The notes under the pieces are model-generated. The model searched no databases. It was not told the DNA's origin and saw only the letters and a program-made list of their open reading frames with translations. From NCBI GenBank assembly GCA_023428805.1, contig JAEYWW010000260.1, positions 1 through 10,231 on the forward strand: a DNA stretch of 10,231 nt, in the 5' to 3' direction. Source of the DNA: Armatimonadota bacterium. Its GTDB lineage: Bacteria > Armatimonadota > Fimbriimonadia > Fimbriimonadales > Fimbriimonadaceae. Made by a program: the position numbers and the translations under genes. This document shows, one piece after another, positions 1-7,004 of this stretch (the stretch's first letter is position 1; each line of letters begins with the position of its first letter).

Positions 1-1
1 G

Positions 2-964
2 CGCAAGACTCATGTTGTCTTGGAGAACGGCGTCAGCACTCCGACCGATTTTGACGCCTGCCAGCTTCCGCTCTACAGCGACGACGGCAGGGAAATCGCC
101 ACCCTCGCCAATGAGAAGAAGCTGAACAACGAGCTTTATTCGGTCGAACCAGGTCCCATCCGACGCCTGACCGAGAGCCAGCTTCCCGACTTCAAGAAGA
201 TCGAGTGGGCCAACTACGAGGAAGTCGAGTTTCCCGGCCCCGATGGAAAGACCATCAAGGGTCTTCTGATCACCAAGAAGGACATCGACAAGTCGAAGAA
301 GCACCCCGCGTTCATCAGCAACATGTACGCGAACAGCGCCAAGCAGAGCTGGGGTGGATTCAATGACAACTACGCGGCGGTTGAATTGGGATTCGTCGTG
401 CTGCTGGTTGATTTCCGCGCAAGCTGGGGCCAGGGCGGCGAGTTCAACTCAGGCTACTACAAGAACATGGGCCTGATCGACGCCGACGAGGCGGTGAAGG
501 CGAAGGATTATCTGGTCAAACTCGGGTATGTCAACAGCGACCGGTGCGGGGTGTGGGGATGGAGCTACGGCGGATTTCTCACCTGCATGATTCAGCTGAC
601 CAAGCCCGGAGTCTTCGACACGGGCGTCGCGGTCGCCAGCGTGACGGACTGGAACAGCTACAACGAGTGGTACACCCGACGCCGCCTGGGACAGCAGTCC
701 GAGGACGCGGAAATCTACAAAAAGACCAGCCCGGTTCATCATGCCAAGGGCCTGCAGGGCAATCTTCTGTTGGTTCACGGAATGCTCGATGACAACGTGC
801 TCTTCCAAGACACCGTTCGCTTGCAGGAGAACCTGATCCGCGAAGGGAAGTATTTCGACACCTTTGAGTACCCGCGAGGCGATCACGGCATGTGGCGAGT
901 CTACGAACGACCACACATCATGGCGACGATCATGCGGTACCTCTACAACAAACTGTATCGCTGA
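2..964 (+). CDS. S9 family serine peptidase, DPP IV-type, C-terminal part (5' end outside window)
   Basis: This is the C-terminal hydrolase half of a prolyl-oligopeptidase-family (S9) peptidase, an exopeptidase or oligopeptidase that cleaves small peptides, usually in the periplasm. The reading frame is open to the left edge, so the true start lies outside the window; the TTG at 20 is only an internal codon. About 320 residues are visible, against roughly 650-750 for complete family members. The first ~55 residues look like the end of the beta-propeller, and an alpha/beta hydrolase fold follows. Numbering from the TTG at 20, the nucleophile motif is GWSYGG with Ser182 (nt 563-565), as in dipeptidyl peptidase IV. 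The acid lies in HGMLDDNV (nt 788-793) and the catalytic His is His289 in GDHGMW (nt 884-886). The triad is therefore complete. The exact substrate (dipeptidyl, acylaminoacyl or oligopeptide) cannot be decided without the propeller. It ends in TGA and is followed by a hairpin. Confidence 0.93.
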   Translation, partial: RKTHVVLENGVSTPTDFDACQLPLYSDDGREIATLANEKKLNNELYSVEPGPIRRLTESQLPDFKKIEWANYEEVEFPGPDGKTIKGLLITKKDIDKSKKHPAFISNMYANSAKQSWGGFNDNYAAVELGFVVLLVDFRASWGQGGEFNSGYYKNMGLIDADEAVKAKDYLVKLGYVNSDRCGVWGWSYGGFLTCMIQLTKPGVFDTGVAVASVTDWNSYNEWYTRRRLGQQSEDAEIYKKTSPVHHAKGLQGNLLLVHGMLDDNVLFQDTVRLQENLIREGKYFDTFEYPRGDHGMWRVYERPHIMATIMRYLYNKLYR

Positions 965-974
965 ACTCTCGATT

Positions 975-1001
975 GCTCCCCTTCTTCGGCGGGAGGGGAG
1001 C
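975..1001 (+). terminator. GC-rich hairpin, possible terminator of the S9 peptidase gene
   Basis: GCTCCCC at 975-981 pairs perfectly with GGGGAGC at 995-1001 around a 13-base loop, 11 bases after the peptidase stop codon. The bases that follow (TTGACTTT) are only moderately T-rich, so it is not a textbook Rho-independent terminator. Its position between two genes suggests that the downstream nuclease gene has its own promoter. Confidence 0.45.
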
Positions 1002-1032
1002 TTGACTTTCCCAGGTACTCTCACGCCTCTCA

Positions 1033-2478
1033 ATGCCCCTTCTGACCAAGTCGCTCTATCTGGATGGCCGTGTGTGTTCGCGGCGGGCTTGGATGGGGGC
1101 ATATCGGGCAAAACTGGCGAAGCCACCCACAGAATCGGAACTCGCGAGGATGCGCGAAGGACGGGAGATTGGGCGTCTGGCGCATCAGCTTTTCCCCGGC
1201 GGCATCGACTGCCGAGTGCCCGGAACAGATGAAGACAACGCCGCCCAAACTCTCTGGAAGCTTGGCCAGGAGGGCGATGTCTTCTTCGAACCCAGCTTCG
1301 AGAGCAACGGTCTCTATGTCCGTTGCGACATTCTTCTTCGCGAGCCCGAAGGCTGGCGTCTGATCGAAGTCAAATCGGGCGGTTCGATCAAGACCGAACA
1401 CTATGAGGATGTCGCGTATCAGGTGATGGTGCTGCAGGCCGCTGGATTTCCGGTGGTGGCATCCGAGATCATGCACGTCAACCGGTCCTGGTGGTCGGGC
1501 GACGGGCTGGAGACCTTCTTTGAGAGGGAAGAGGTGACCGAGCAGGTCACCCGGATTGTGGAGCGGACCCAGGATTATGCGTCCCAGCTTCGGCGGGTGC
1601 TGGAGCTTGAGTTTCCGCCCGAAGAGCTGCTCAATACATTCTGCAAGGAGTGCGTCTTCCTGGAGGCCTGCCACGGGAAGCCGGACCGGAGCGACATCGT
1701 CTTTCTGCCGTTGATCCGGCGCGACATGGTGACCAAGCTGCGGGCTGTCGGAGTCAACATGATCGCGGATATTCCTGACTCGGTGAAGCTGAATGACCGT
1801 CAGAAGCGGGTGCGGGACTCCCTGACTTTCAGCCGCTCAGAAATCGATCCTGCGCTCTCGGAGCGTCTGGCTGAAGTCAAATTTCCTGCGGCCTTCATCG
1901 ACTTTGAAGCCTGCATGTGGGCTCTGCCGCCTTACCCGGGGATGCGGGCCTATGAAACCGTGCCGTTCCAATGGTCGATGCACATCGTGCAGGAGGATGG
2001 CTCCTTTTCTCATGCAGAGTACTTGGCGTCGGGAAGTGACGACCCACGGGAAGAATTCGCGGCATCGCTGCACAGGAATCTTGAAGGTGTCGAGTCCATC
2101 GTCTTCTACTCTGACTACGAAATCCAGCAGGTCAAGCAATTGGAGAAGGCCGAGATACCGACCGCTCGGGAGCTGCGCCATCTGCTCGAATCCAAAGGAG
2201 TCGATCTTCTGAAAATCATCCAGGATTGCGTCTACCTCCCTGCCTTCGGTGGGTCGTTTTCGATCAAGAATGTCCTGCCCGCCCTCGTCCCCGATCTCTC
2301 CTATAAGAACCTCTCAGTGCAGAATGGCGACATGGCGGTTTTTGAATTCAAACGGCTCGCTTCGGAAGCGCTGGTGGATGCGAGGCGAAGCGAGATTCGT
2401 CAGGCTCTGTTGGAATACTGCAAGCTCGACACTCTTGCGATGGTGCGGATTTATCAGGAATTGCAGAAGCTCGTATGA
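1033..2478 (+). CDS. Cas4/RecB-like nuclease fused to DUF2779 DEDD-exonuclease-like domain
   Basis: A 481-residue protein with two nuclease-type modules. Residues 1-215 resemble the Cas4/RecB PD-(D/E)XK family. They carry a Cys in VCSRRAW (Cys15), His51 in RLAHQLFPGG, Asp99 in YVRCDILL and Glu112-x-Lys114 in LIEVKSG. A Cys trio, CKEC (204, 207) and Cys213, could bind a 4Fe-4S cluster together with Cys15. Residues 283-481 match the DUF2779 type and look like a DEDD exonuclease fold: DFE (Asp290, Glu292), YSDYE (around 359-363), Asp391 and a final YCKLDT with Asp466. DNA or RNA processing is likely, but the substrate is unknown. The start is the ATG at 1033; no Shine-Dalgarno is visible. Its stop overlaps an ATG of the next frame (ATGA at 2475-2478). 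No cas genes or CRISPR repeats lie nearby, so a CRISPR role is not supported. The domain calls come from motif recognition. Confidence 0.88.
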   Translation: MPLLTKSLYLDGRVCSRRAWMGAYRAKLAKPPTESELARMREGREIGRLAHQLFPGGIDCRVPGTDEDNAAQTLWKLGQEGDVFFEPSFESNGLYVRCDILLREPEGWRLIEVKSGGSIKTEHYEDVAYQVMVLQAAGFPVVASEIMHVNRSWWSGDGLETFFEREEVTEQVTRIVERTQDYASQLRRVLELEFPPEELLNTFCKECVFLEACHGKPDRSDIVFLPLIRRDMVTKLRAVGVNMIADIPDSVKLNDRQKRVRDSLTFSRSEIDPALSERLAEVKFPAAFIDFEACMWALPPYPGMRAYETVPFQWSMHIVQEDGSFSHAEYLASGSDDPREEFAASLHRNLEGVESIVFYSDYEIQQVKQLEKAEIPTARELRHLLESKGVDLLKIIQDCVYLPAFGGSFSIKNVLPALVPDLSYKNLSVQNGDMAVFEFKRLASEALVDARRSEIRQALLEYCKLDTLAMVRIYQELQKLV

Positions 2479-2500
2479 ACCAAATGCTGACTTGGCGCGT

Positions 2501-2506
2501 TACAAT
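2501..2506 (+). promoter_or_regulatory. TACAAT -10-like box directly before the lipoprotein start
   Basis: TACAAT ends 7 bases before the ATG at 2514. No Shine-Dalgarno is present in between. This spacing is what a leaderless or very short-leader transcript would show. The box lies just past the end of the nuclease gene (2478), and it helps to choose 2514 as the start of the lipoprotein. Confidence 0.45.
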
Positions 2507-2513
2507 CCGTGAC

Positions 2514-3041
2514 ATGAAGTGCTTGCCGTTTTTCGCGGCTCTGACCCTGCTCGCCGGGTGCGGTGGAGGCGGGTCATCACCGCAATTTGGAACCAATTCC
2601 GAGGTTTCCGTTCAACTCTTTTCGACCCGCATCGACGACCTTCAACTGATCGTTTCCCCCAAGCAGCAGAGTCCAGACAGCGCATCGGCCTGCCGGGAGA
2701 CCAATGATGGCTTTGGGTGCCAGCAGGACCTCTACAACGATGCTACGGTCTATTACTTCCGCACGAATTCCGATGCTTCTTCGCGCCCATTCCATGTTTA
2801 TGTCCGCAACACTTCCTCCCGCACGATCCGGTTCGTGCTGGACATCTACATGGATGAAGAGCTGAAATTCAGCCTCGGATACGACAGCTACGACCGGGAG
2901 ACGATCTGGATGGCGCGCATCTTCCGCAACAACGCCGACTACCCCGACCGAAGCCGCGAGGGACGCTACCTGAAGGACAAGGAAGAGCGGGCGAAATGGC
3001 TGGCGGGTGAGGATGTGGGCTCCCCGATAACCACACCTTGA
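2514..3041 (+). CDS. Small lipoprotein of unknown function
   Basis: A protein of 175 residues with a clear type II signal peptide: MKCLPFFAALTLLAGC, with lipobox LAGC and the lipidated Cys at residue 16, followed by a Gly/Ser-rich linker. It should be anchored to the inner or outer membrane by a lipid. The mature part is beta-rich and polar, with two Cys (SACRE and FGCQQ) that could form a disulfide. Its C-terminal third is highly charged. I do not recognise the family. The frame also contains ATGs at 2475 (overlapping the nuclease stop) and 2484. The 2514 start is preferred because it gives a compact, canonical signal peptide and has a -10-like box 7 bases upstream. If 2475 is used, the protein has 188 residues and is translationally coupled to the nuclease gene. 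It ends 23 bases before the metallophosphoesterase start. Confidence 0.75.
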   Translation: MKCLPFFAALTLLAGCGGGGSSPQFGTNSEVSVQLFSTRIDDLQLIVSPKQQSPDSASACRETNDGFGCQQDLYNDATVYYFRTNSDASSRPFHVYVRNTSSRTIRFVLDIYMDEELKFSLGYDSYDRETIWMARIFRNNADYPDRSREGRYLKDKEERAKWLAGEDVGSPITTP

Positions 3042-3058
3042 CAAGATTCGTTTAACAT
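3038..3058 (+). promoter_or_regulatory. TTGACA / TAACAT candidate promoter before the metallophosphoesterase gene
   Basis: TTGACA (3038-3043) overlaps the lipoprotein stop. TAACAT (3053-3058) sits 6 bases before the ATG at 3065. The 9-base spacing is too short for a standard sigma-70 -35/-10 pair, so only the TAACAT element is a reasonable -10 box. It would again imply a leaderless mRNA. Confidence 0.4.
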
Positions 3059-3064
3059 GAGTCC

Positions 3065-3970
3065 ATGCTGACTCGACGCGAACTGCTTGCGGGATCGACT
3101 GCGACGCTGGCGGGCCTTGCCTTCCGATCGCAGCCTGCCCAGGAGACGCCGCCCCGCAAGACGTTTCGGATCGCCTTGATGACCGACAGCCACCTGCCGG
3201 GTGAGAAGACGCATGATCGTCTGCCGAACGACAAACTGCGGCATCAGCAGAGGATTCGAACCGCCTTCGACCGCGTCAATGCGATGAAGCCCGAACTGAT
3301 TGTCTTTGGAGGAGACAACATCTTTGCCGTCGATCAAGGGAATTCGGAGGAGAATGCCCGGACTCAGTTTCGGAACTGGCAGGGCATTGTCAAGGAGAGG
3401 GCCGCCTGTCCGACCGTCAGCGTCATCGGCAACCACGACATTTGGAAGCCCCAGGGTGAGAAGCCAAAGGACAACAAAGCCCTCGCGGTCGAGCATTTCG
3501 GAATGCCGAATCGGTTCTATGCGAAGGACATCAGCGGCTGGCGGTTCCTGATGCTGGATGTGTTCCACGCCGACGGCTGCCACATCGACCCCGAGCAACG
3601 ATCCTGGATGGAGGGTCAGATCAAGGAATTCAGCGGTCCCGTCTGCCTCGTCTCCCACGCCCCGATCCTCAGCGTCTCCTGCATCATCGACGGAAACGCC
3701 TTCAAGGGGGCCAAGGAGATGTTCGACCTCTTCCGCAAGAATGAGAACGTCAAGCTCTGCCTGAGCGGGCATCAGCACCATGTGGACCGATGCGACTACG
3801 CCGGAGTGAGCTACATCTGCGGCGGCGCGGTGAGCGGCGCCTGGTGGGAGGGCGACTATTTCGGATTTCCGCCCGCATGGGTGAGTTTGGAATTGATGCC
3901 TGATGGCGTAATTGAGCACGAAGTGATGTTCTACGAAAAGCAGCCTGAAGAAGTCGTCGTGCGGTTCTGA
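3065..3970 (+). CDS. Tat-exported calcineurin-like metallophosphoesterase
   Basis: A 301-residue protein that likely hydrolyses phosphomono- or phosphodiesters outside the cytoplasm. The N-terminus, TRRELLAGSTATLAGLAF, is a twin-arginine (Tat) signal with the RR pair at residues 4-5, so the protein is probably exported folded with its metals bound. The complete metallophosphoesterase motif series is present: D-x-H (Asp41, His43), GGDN (Asp84), GNHD (Asn113, His114), SHAP (His188) and GHQH (His226, His228). These residues form the usual two-metal site. The substrate (nucleotide, lipid headgroup or phosphodiester) cannot be told from sequence alone. The ATG at 3065 follows the lipoprotein gene by 23 bases. 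The genes may be co-transcribed, but a TANNNT box lies 6 bases before the ATG. The AT-rich segment that begins right after its stop marks the left edge of the suspected insert. Confidence 0.93.
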   Translation: MLTRRELLAGSTATLAGLAFRSQPAQETPPRKTFRIALMTDSHLPGEKTHDRLPNDKLRHQQRIRTAFDRVNAMKPELIVFGGDNIFAVDQGNSEENARTQFRNWQGIVKERAACPTVSVIGNHDIWKPQGEKPKDNKALAVEHFGMPNRFYAKDISGWRFLMLDVFHADGCHIDPEQRSWMEGQIKEFSGPVCLVSHAPILSVSCIIDGNAFKGAKEMFDLFRKNENVKLCLSGHQHHVDRCDYAGVSYICGGAVSGAWWEGDYFGFPPAWVSLELMPDGVIEHEVMFYEKQPEEVVVRF

Positions 3971-4031
3971 CCTGTGTATATATATTAAAAATAATCATCG
4001 ATTTGCTCGATAAGTATGGTACGGTGCAATT
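3971..4031. other. AT-rich junction segment at the left edge of the suspected insert
   Basis: This 61-base gap contains an AT run (TATATATATTAAAAATAATC) unlike any other intergenic DNA here. It also holds a weak 5-bp inverted repeat, ATCGA-TTTGC-TCGAT. TACGGT at 4020-4025 lies 6 bases before the GTG at 4032 and could be a poor -10 box. I see no target-site duplication, att-like repeat or transposase remnant. Confidence 0.4.
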
Positions 4032-5282
4032 GTGTTTGGGAGAGGGTTGAAGCTGTTTGTCGCTGGCGGGATTTTAGGGCTTGCCGCCATCACGCCCGCG
4101 CCGCCGCTTTGGATGGTTCATCCTATCTCGCGAGATTTTGACGGCATCACCTGCACAGACCGCAATTGGTTCTATTTGGAGCCGGATGGTGTGACTGAAA
4201 AAGAGGAGGGTGGAGGGGTCTATCCAAGCTCGGAATTCTCATACGGACGCGAATTCCGCGCTCCATCAGTTTACGTCCGAGGCGGATAGGGCACGTTGAC
4301 GATAACGCTCAAGAACAACACACCGGGCATCACGTTGAGCGGGACGTTCGTTCTTCAATCCATGAAGGTCGATCAAGATGTCGGCTCGGATGTCACGTTG
4401 TCTGCTTCTGCAACGGGCACCTCGTTCATTCTTCCCTCGGGAGGAATCAAAATTGTGACCATCAGTTTTTCCGGACTTCCCAACCACGTCACCAAGGGCC
4501 ATTTCAGAATTCAATATCAGCTCCAGCTTTCAAATGGAATTGAGAATCGAAACTACAACTTTTATGATATCGCCGAGGATGTGTATATTGTCAACGCCAC
4601 CCCGACGGGATTGCAGAGTGTTCCGTGGACCGACTTGCTGGATTATACGTGTGGGTGGGCGTATGGGGAATCAACTGTGGCTGGTGTTTGTTCAAAGATT
4701 ACGGAAGAGTTCACGAACTCTGGGGAATTTAAATATAGACCCGATGTGTCAAATACATTTTGGAAAGGCGACCATGCAGTTGAAGAATCAGAATATGATC
4801 TCAAGCGTTTGTTAGATCAATTTTATGATAATAATAATACTGCAATGGATTGTTATGATATCGCTGGGCTACAATTGTTGATGTTTAGTGGTCAGGGTAT
4901 ATCAGGCGGTATACGTTTCATCAGCCATGAAGATTATGTTTGGAACAATCCGGAGTATCGACAAATGGGTACAAATGAAATCTACATTATAGGAGATACT
5001 ACAGGATACGGCAGGACAACATTCCATTATCATACGTACTTTTACACTTCAGGCAATGTTTACGATTCATCTATCAAATTCCTAGTAGACTTGGCAGGTG
5101 CAAGCTATGAAAAACCTGCGATGGGCTGGGCCGAGTCAGACTATAGGCAGAAAACGAATCCCACTCCTGAACCACACTATTTTGGATTGTTGCGAAGGGA
5201 GTGGAAGAATGGAGAAGGAACCACGCCTCCAGGCATCGTTCCGCTTGACATCTTTAACCGATCACTTGATGGACTTAGGTAG
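4032..5282 (+). pseudogene. Secreted transglutaminase/cysteine-protease-like protein split by an in-frame TAG
   Basis: Two open stretches, 4032-4289 and 4290-5282, lie in the same frame and are separated only by the TAG at 4287-4289. Read through, they make one protein of about 416 codons: signal peptide (LKLFVAGGILGLAAITPAPP), a beta-rich Ig-like region that spans the stop (SVYVRGG-stop-GTLTITLKNN), then a domain with a possible Cys-His-Asp triad. Candidate residues are Cys274 in MDCYDIAGL (nt 4851), His332 or His334 in FHYHTYF, and Asp345 in NVYDSS. This order and spacing resemble transglutaminase-like/papain-fold enzymes. That assignment is inference, because overall similarity to a named family was not recognised. 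The second half has no further stops for 328 codons and keeps coding character, so the break is recent, a sequencing error, or a read-through site. A one-base change from CAG (Gln) would give the TAG. The GTG start at 4032 has no good Shine-Dalgarno. Composition is AT-rich, notably at 4690-5280. Confidence 0.65.
4287..4289 (+). other. In-frame TAG interrupting the secreted protein gene
   Basis: The codon context is GGC-GGA-TAG-GGC-ACG-TTG. The frame before and after is continuous and encodes matching beta-strand-like sequence. TAG also serves as the terminal stop at 5280-5282 of this same gene and on the minus strand at 6900-6902, so a general reassignment of TAG is unlikely. Confidence 0.85.
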
Positions 5283-5290
5283 TAAATTTC

Positions 5291-6058
5291 ATGTATGCAA
5301 TTGCAATTTTTGCTGTGCTGACCAATCAAGGCAGTCAGGTTGACATTCCAGAATCATTGATTCAGGCTTTTAACTGGTCATGGAAAAGACCACTCCGCAT
5401 CTATCGCAAGACGGAGTACGACGCGGCATTCCTCGATTCTACTAAAACCATCGCTATTCGCGTTTCATTGATCAATATGGAAAATCCAGGGCGAATTCCT
5501 TCGACGGCAGCGCCGAGGGATCATCTGAAATCATCTTTGAGCGAGGTGCCGGCAGGCTGGAAGTCATTCTATTCACCCAACTCGGGAAATGGGCAGTACT
5601 TGTGCACGTATTTGCACGATCAATGGCTGTTTGTCGATATCATGCCGGTAAAAGATGACCCTGCTGTTGAGGTGGCTGAACTCAATCGAGTCATGGCGGA
5701 AGCGGAGGCCATGACGAGGCACTTGGCAGCAATCGCAATTGCTGTTGGCAGCCGAACAGGTTCATCACTTCGTGCGGAGCAAAAGGACTTGTCTGCAAGA
5801 GTTTGCGGCTCTTACAATAAGCCACTTGTCTTATTGCGTGAAGTCAAAAACCAACTTGGCTATACGACTCAGCTCGACTTCAAGACAGCGACGATCACTT
5901 GGAGCAAGGGACAAAAAACGGGAAGGTTCTGGCTGGGTACCAAGTGGGCGGATATTGGTGGCGAACGGAAGGAACTGGAGGCCATGCCGATCATGTTCGA
6001 GAGCGAAATCTATGTCCCCCTCGATGCTCTTGATCTTAAGCCTAGTTCTGGATCATAA
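5291..6058 (+). CDS. Exported protein with copper-amine-oxidase N-terminal-like stalk domain, paralogue 1
   Basis: A 255-residue protein that starts at the ATG at 5291, 8 bases after the stop of the preceding gene, so the two are probably co-transcribed. The first ~16 residues (MYAIAIFAVLTNQGSQ) are hydrophobic and may be a short signal peptide, although the usual basic n-region is missing. Residues ~20-160 form a domain I do not recognise, with shared landmarks DHLKSSLSEVP, GWKSFYSPNSGNG and AEAEAMTRHL. Residues ~170-250 resemble the copper amine oxidase N-terminal (stalk) domain: KPLVLLREVKNQLGY, then a strand ending in TATITWSKGQ, then EIYVPLDAL near the end. In other bacteria that domain is a common extracellular module and has no catalytic role of its own. 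The protein is clearly paralogous to the next gene, and the 3' part is almost identical at DNA level. Confidence 0.78.
   Translation: MYAIAIFAVLTNQGSQVDIPESLIQAFNWSWKRPLRIYRKTEYDAAFLDSTKTIAIRVSLINMENPGRIPSTAAPRDHLKSSLSEVPAGWKSFYSPNSGNGQYLCTYLHDQWLFVDIMPVKDDPAVEVAELNRVMAEAEAMTRHLAAIAIAVGSRTGSSLRAEQKDLSARVCGSYNKPLVLLREVKNQLGYTTQLDFKTATITWSKGQKTGRFWLGTKWADIGGERKELEAMPIMFESEIYVPLDALDLKPSSGS
5888..5997 (+). repeat. Near-identical direct repeat, copy 1 (within paralogue 1)
   Basis: This 110-base segment matches 6744-6853 with only 3 mismatches that I can find (5899, 5953, 5958), at a constant offset of 856 bases. Alignment without gaps extends from about 5805 to 6045, but with many more differences outside the core. 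Third-codon positions are conserved inside the core, unlike the 5' halves of the two genes. Confidence 0.85.
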
Positions 6059-6146
6059 TTGCTAATATGGGGGCCGCACCTCTTGGCATTGATCTACTAA
6101 AACTTCTCGAACACGACTATTGGATATACTTTCTATTAAAAATAGC
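6059..6146. other. Spacer between the two paralogues
   Basis: This 88-base gap holds a -10-like TATACT at 6125-6130 and a small perfect inverted repeat, CTATT-AAA-AATAG (6133-6145), that ends one base before the ATG at 6147. The repeat is too short and AT-rich to be a convincing terminator. It could affect initiation. No small gene is visible. Confidence 0.35.
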
Positions 6147-7004
6147 ATGATTAGCGTCATCTTTGCCATTGTTGCTAGTCACAACTCCGATATTGAATTT
6201 TCACCGGATCTTTTCCAACATCTTGGCTGGACATACCAAAATGGATTGAATCTCTACAGAAGCAAGACACTTGATTACCGAGCCATCTTCCTTGACAAAT
6301 CAAGGAAATTCACGATTGTTGTGAGAGTCGATGACATGATGGAGCCCGGGCGTTTGTCGAATACAGGCCAAGGAACTGATCATCTCAAACCCTCGCTGTC
6401 TGAAGTGCCCATTGGCTGGAAATCGTGTTATTCACCAAAGTCGGGAAACGGTCGTTGGATGATGACTCATCTCTATACGAATCGTGTTTTTGTTGCCATT
6501 GACCCAGTTCAGGGAGCAAGTATTACTGATGAAGAATTTGATCGGGTAACTGCTGAAGCAGAAGGCATGAGTCGCCATATGTCCTCAATTGTGCTCGGGG
6601 CGGGAAGTAGAGTAGATAAGCAAATCATTCTTCAGGGTGCCGAACTAGAATCCAGACTTTGCGGCTCCTACAACAAGCCTCTTGTCATGTTGCGTGAAGT
6701 CAAGAGCCAACTTGGTTACTCCACTCAGTACGACATCAAGACCGCGACGATCACCTGGAGCAAGGGACAAAAAACGGGAAGGTTCTGGCTGGGTACCAAG
6801 TGGGCGGACATTGATGGCGAACGGAAGGAACTGGAGGCCATGCCGATCATGTTTGATAACGAAATCTACGTCCCGCTTGATGCTCTCGGTTTGAGCGCGC
6901 TACCGTCCCAACCAATCCAACTCGCGGGCCGTTTCGATGGGGAATCGGCGGGCGGACATGTCACTGAGCAGGATATGGGCGTTTCCGTTTCTGTCCACGA
7001 GTGA
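6147..7004 (+). CDS. Exported protein with copper-amine-oxidase N-terminal-like stalk domain, paralogue 2, with an aberrant 3' end
   Basis: Paralogue of the preceding gene, 285 residues from the ATG at 6147. That start gives MISVIFAIVASHNSD, which aligns with the start of paralogue 1; a TTG at 6120 would add nine residues. The same landmarks follow: DHLKPSLSEVP, GWKSCYSPKSGNG, AEAEGMSRHM, then the stalk-like domain with KPLVMLREVKSQLGY and EIYVPLDALGL. Paralogue 1 stops seven residues after the equivalent of that last motif. Here the frame continues for about 36 more residues (nt ~6894-7001), and these lie antisense over the 3' end of the minus-strand gene at 6900-7469. The tail has no resemblance to paralogue 1. 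The simplest reading is that the original 3' end was lost at a junction near 6893-6900, and the frame now runs into the neighbour until a chance TGA. Confidence 0.72.
   Translation: MISVIFAIVASHNSDIEFSPDLFQHLGWTYQNGLNLYRSKTLDYRAIFLDKSRKFTIVVRVDDMMEPGRLSNTGQGTDHLKPSLSEVPIGWKSCYSPKSGNGRWMMTHLYTNRVFVAIDPVQGASITDEEFDRVTAEAEGMSRHMSSIVLGAGSRVDKQIILQGAELESRLCGSYNKPLVMLREVKSQLGYSTQYDIKTATITWSKGQKTGRFWLGTKWADIDGERKELEAMPIMFDNEIYVPLDALGLSALPSQPIQLAGRFDGESAGGHVTEQDMGVSVSVHE
6744..6853 (+). repeat. Near-identical direct repeat, copy 2 (within paralogue 2)
   Basis: Second copy of the 110-base segment at 5888-5997. It encodes the middle of the stalk-like domain, from the end of the first repeat strand to IMF, just before the EIYVPLDAL motif. 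Confidence 0.85.

Noticed and set aside
2966..3919. 317-codon minus-strand frame over the metallophosphoesterase gene
   Set aside because: The plus strand carries the complete metallophosphoesterase motif set and a Tat signal; the reverse frame is a shadow.
3995..4012. ATCGA-TTTGC-TCGAT inverted repeat as a terminator or att site
   Set aside because: The stem is only 5 bp, AT-rich and not followed by a T-run, and no matching copy is seen at the right edge of the insert.
5098..5343. Short plus-strand frame bridging the end of the split gene and paralogue 1
   Set aside because: It is out of frame with two better-supported genes and has no start signal or recognisable content.
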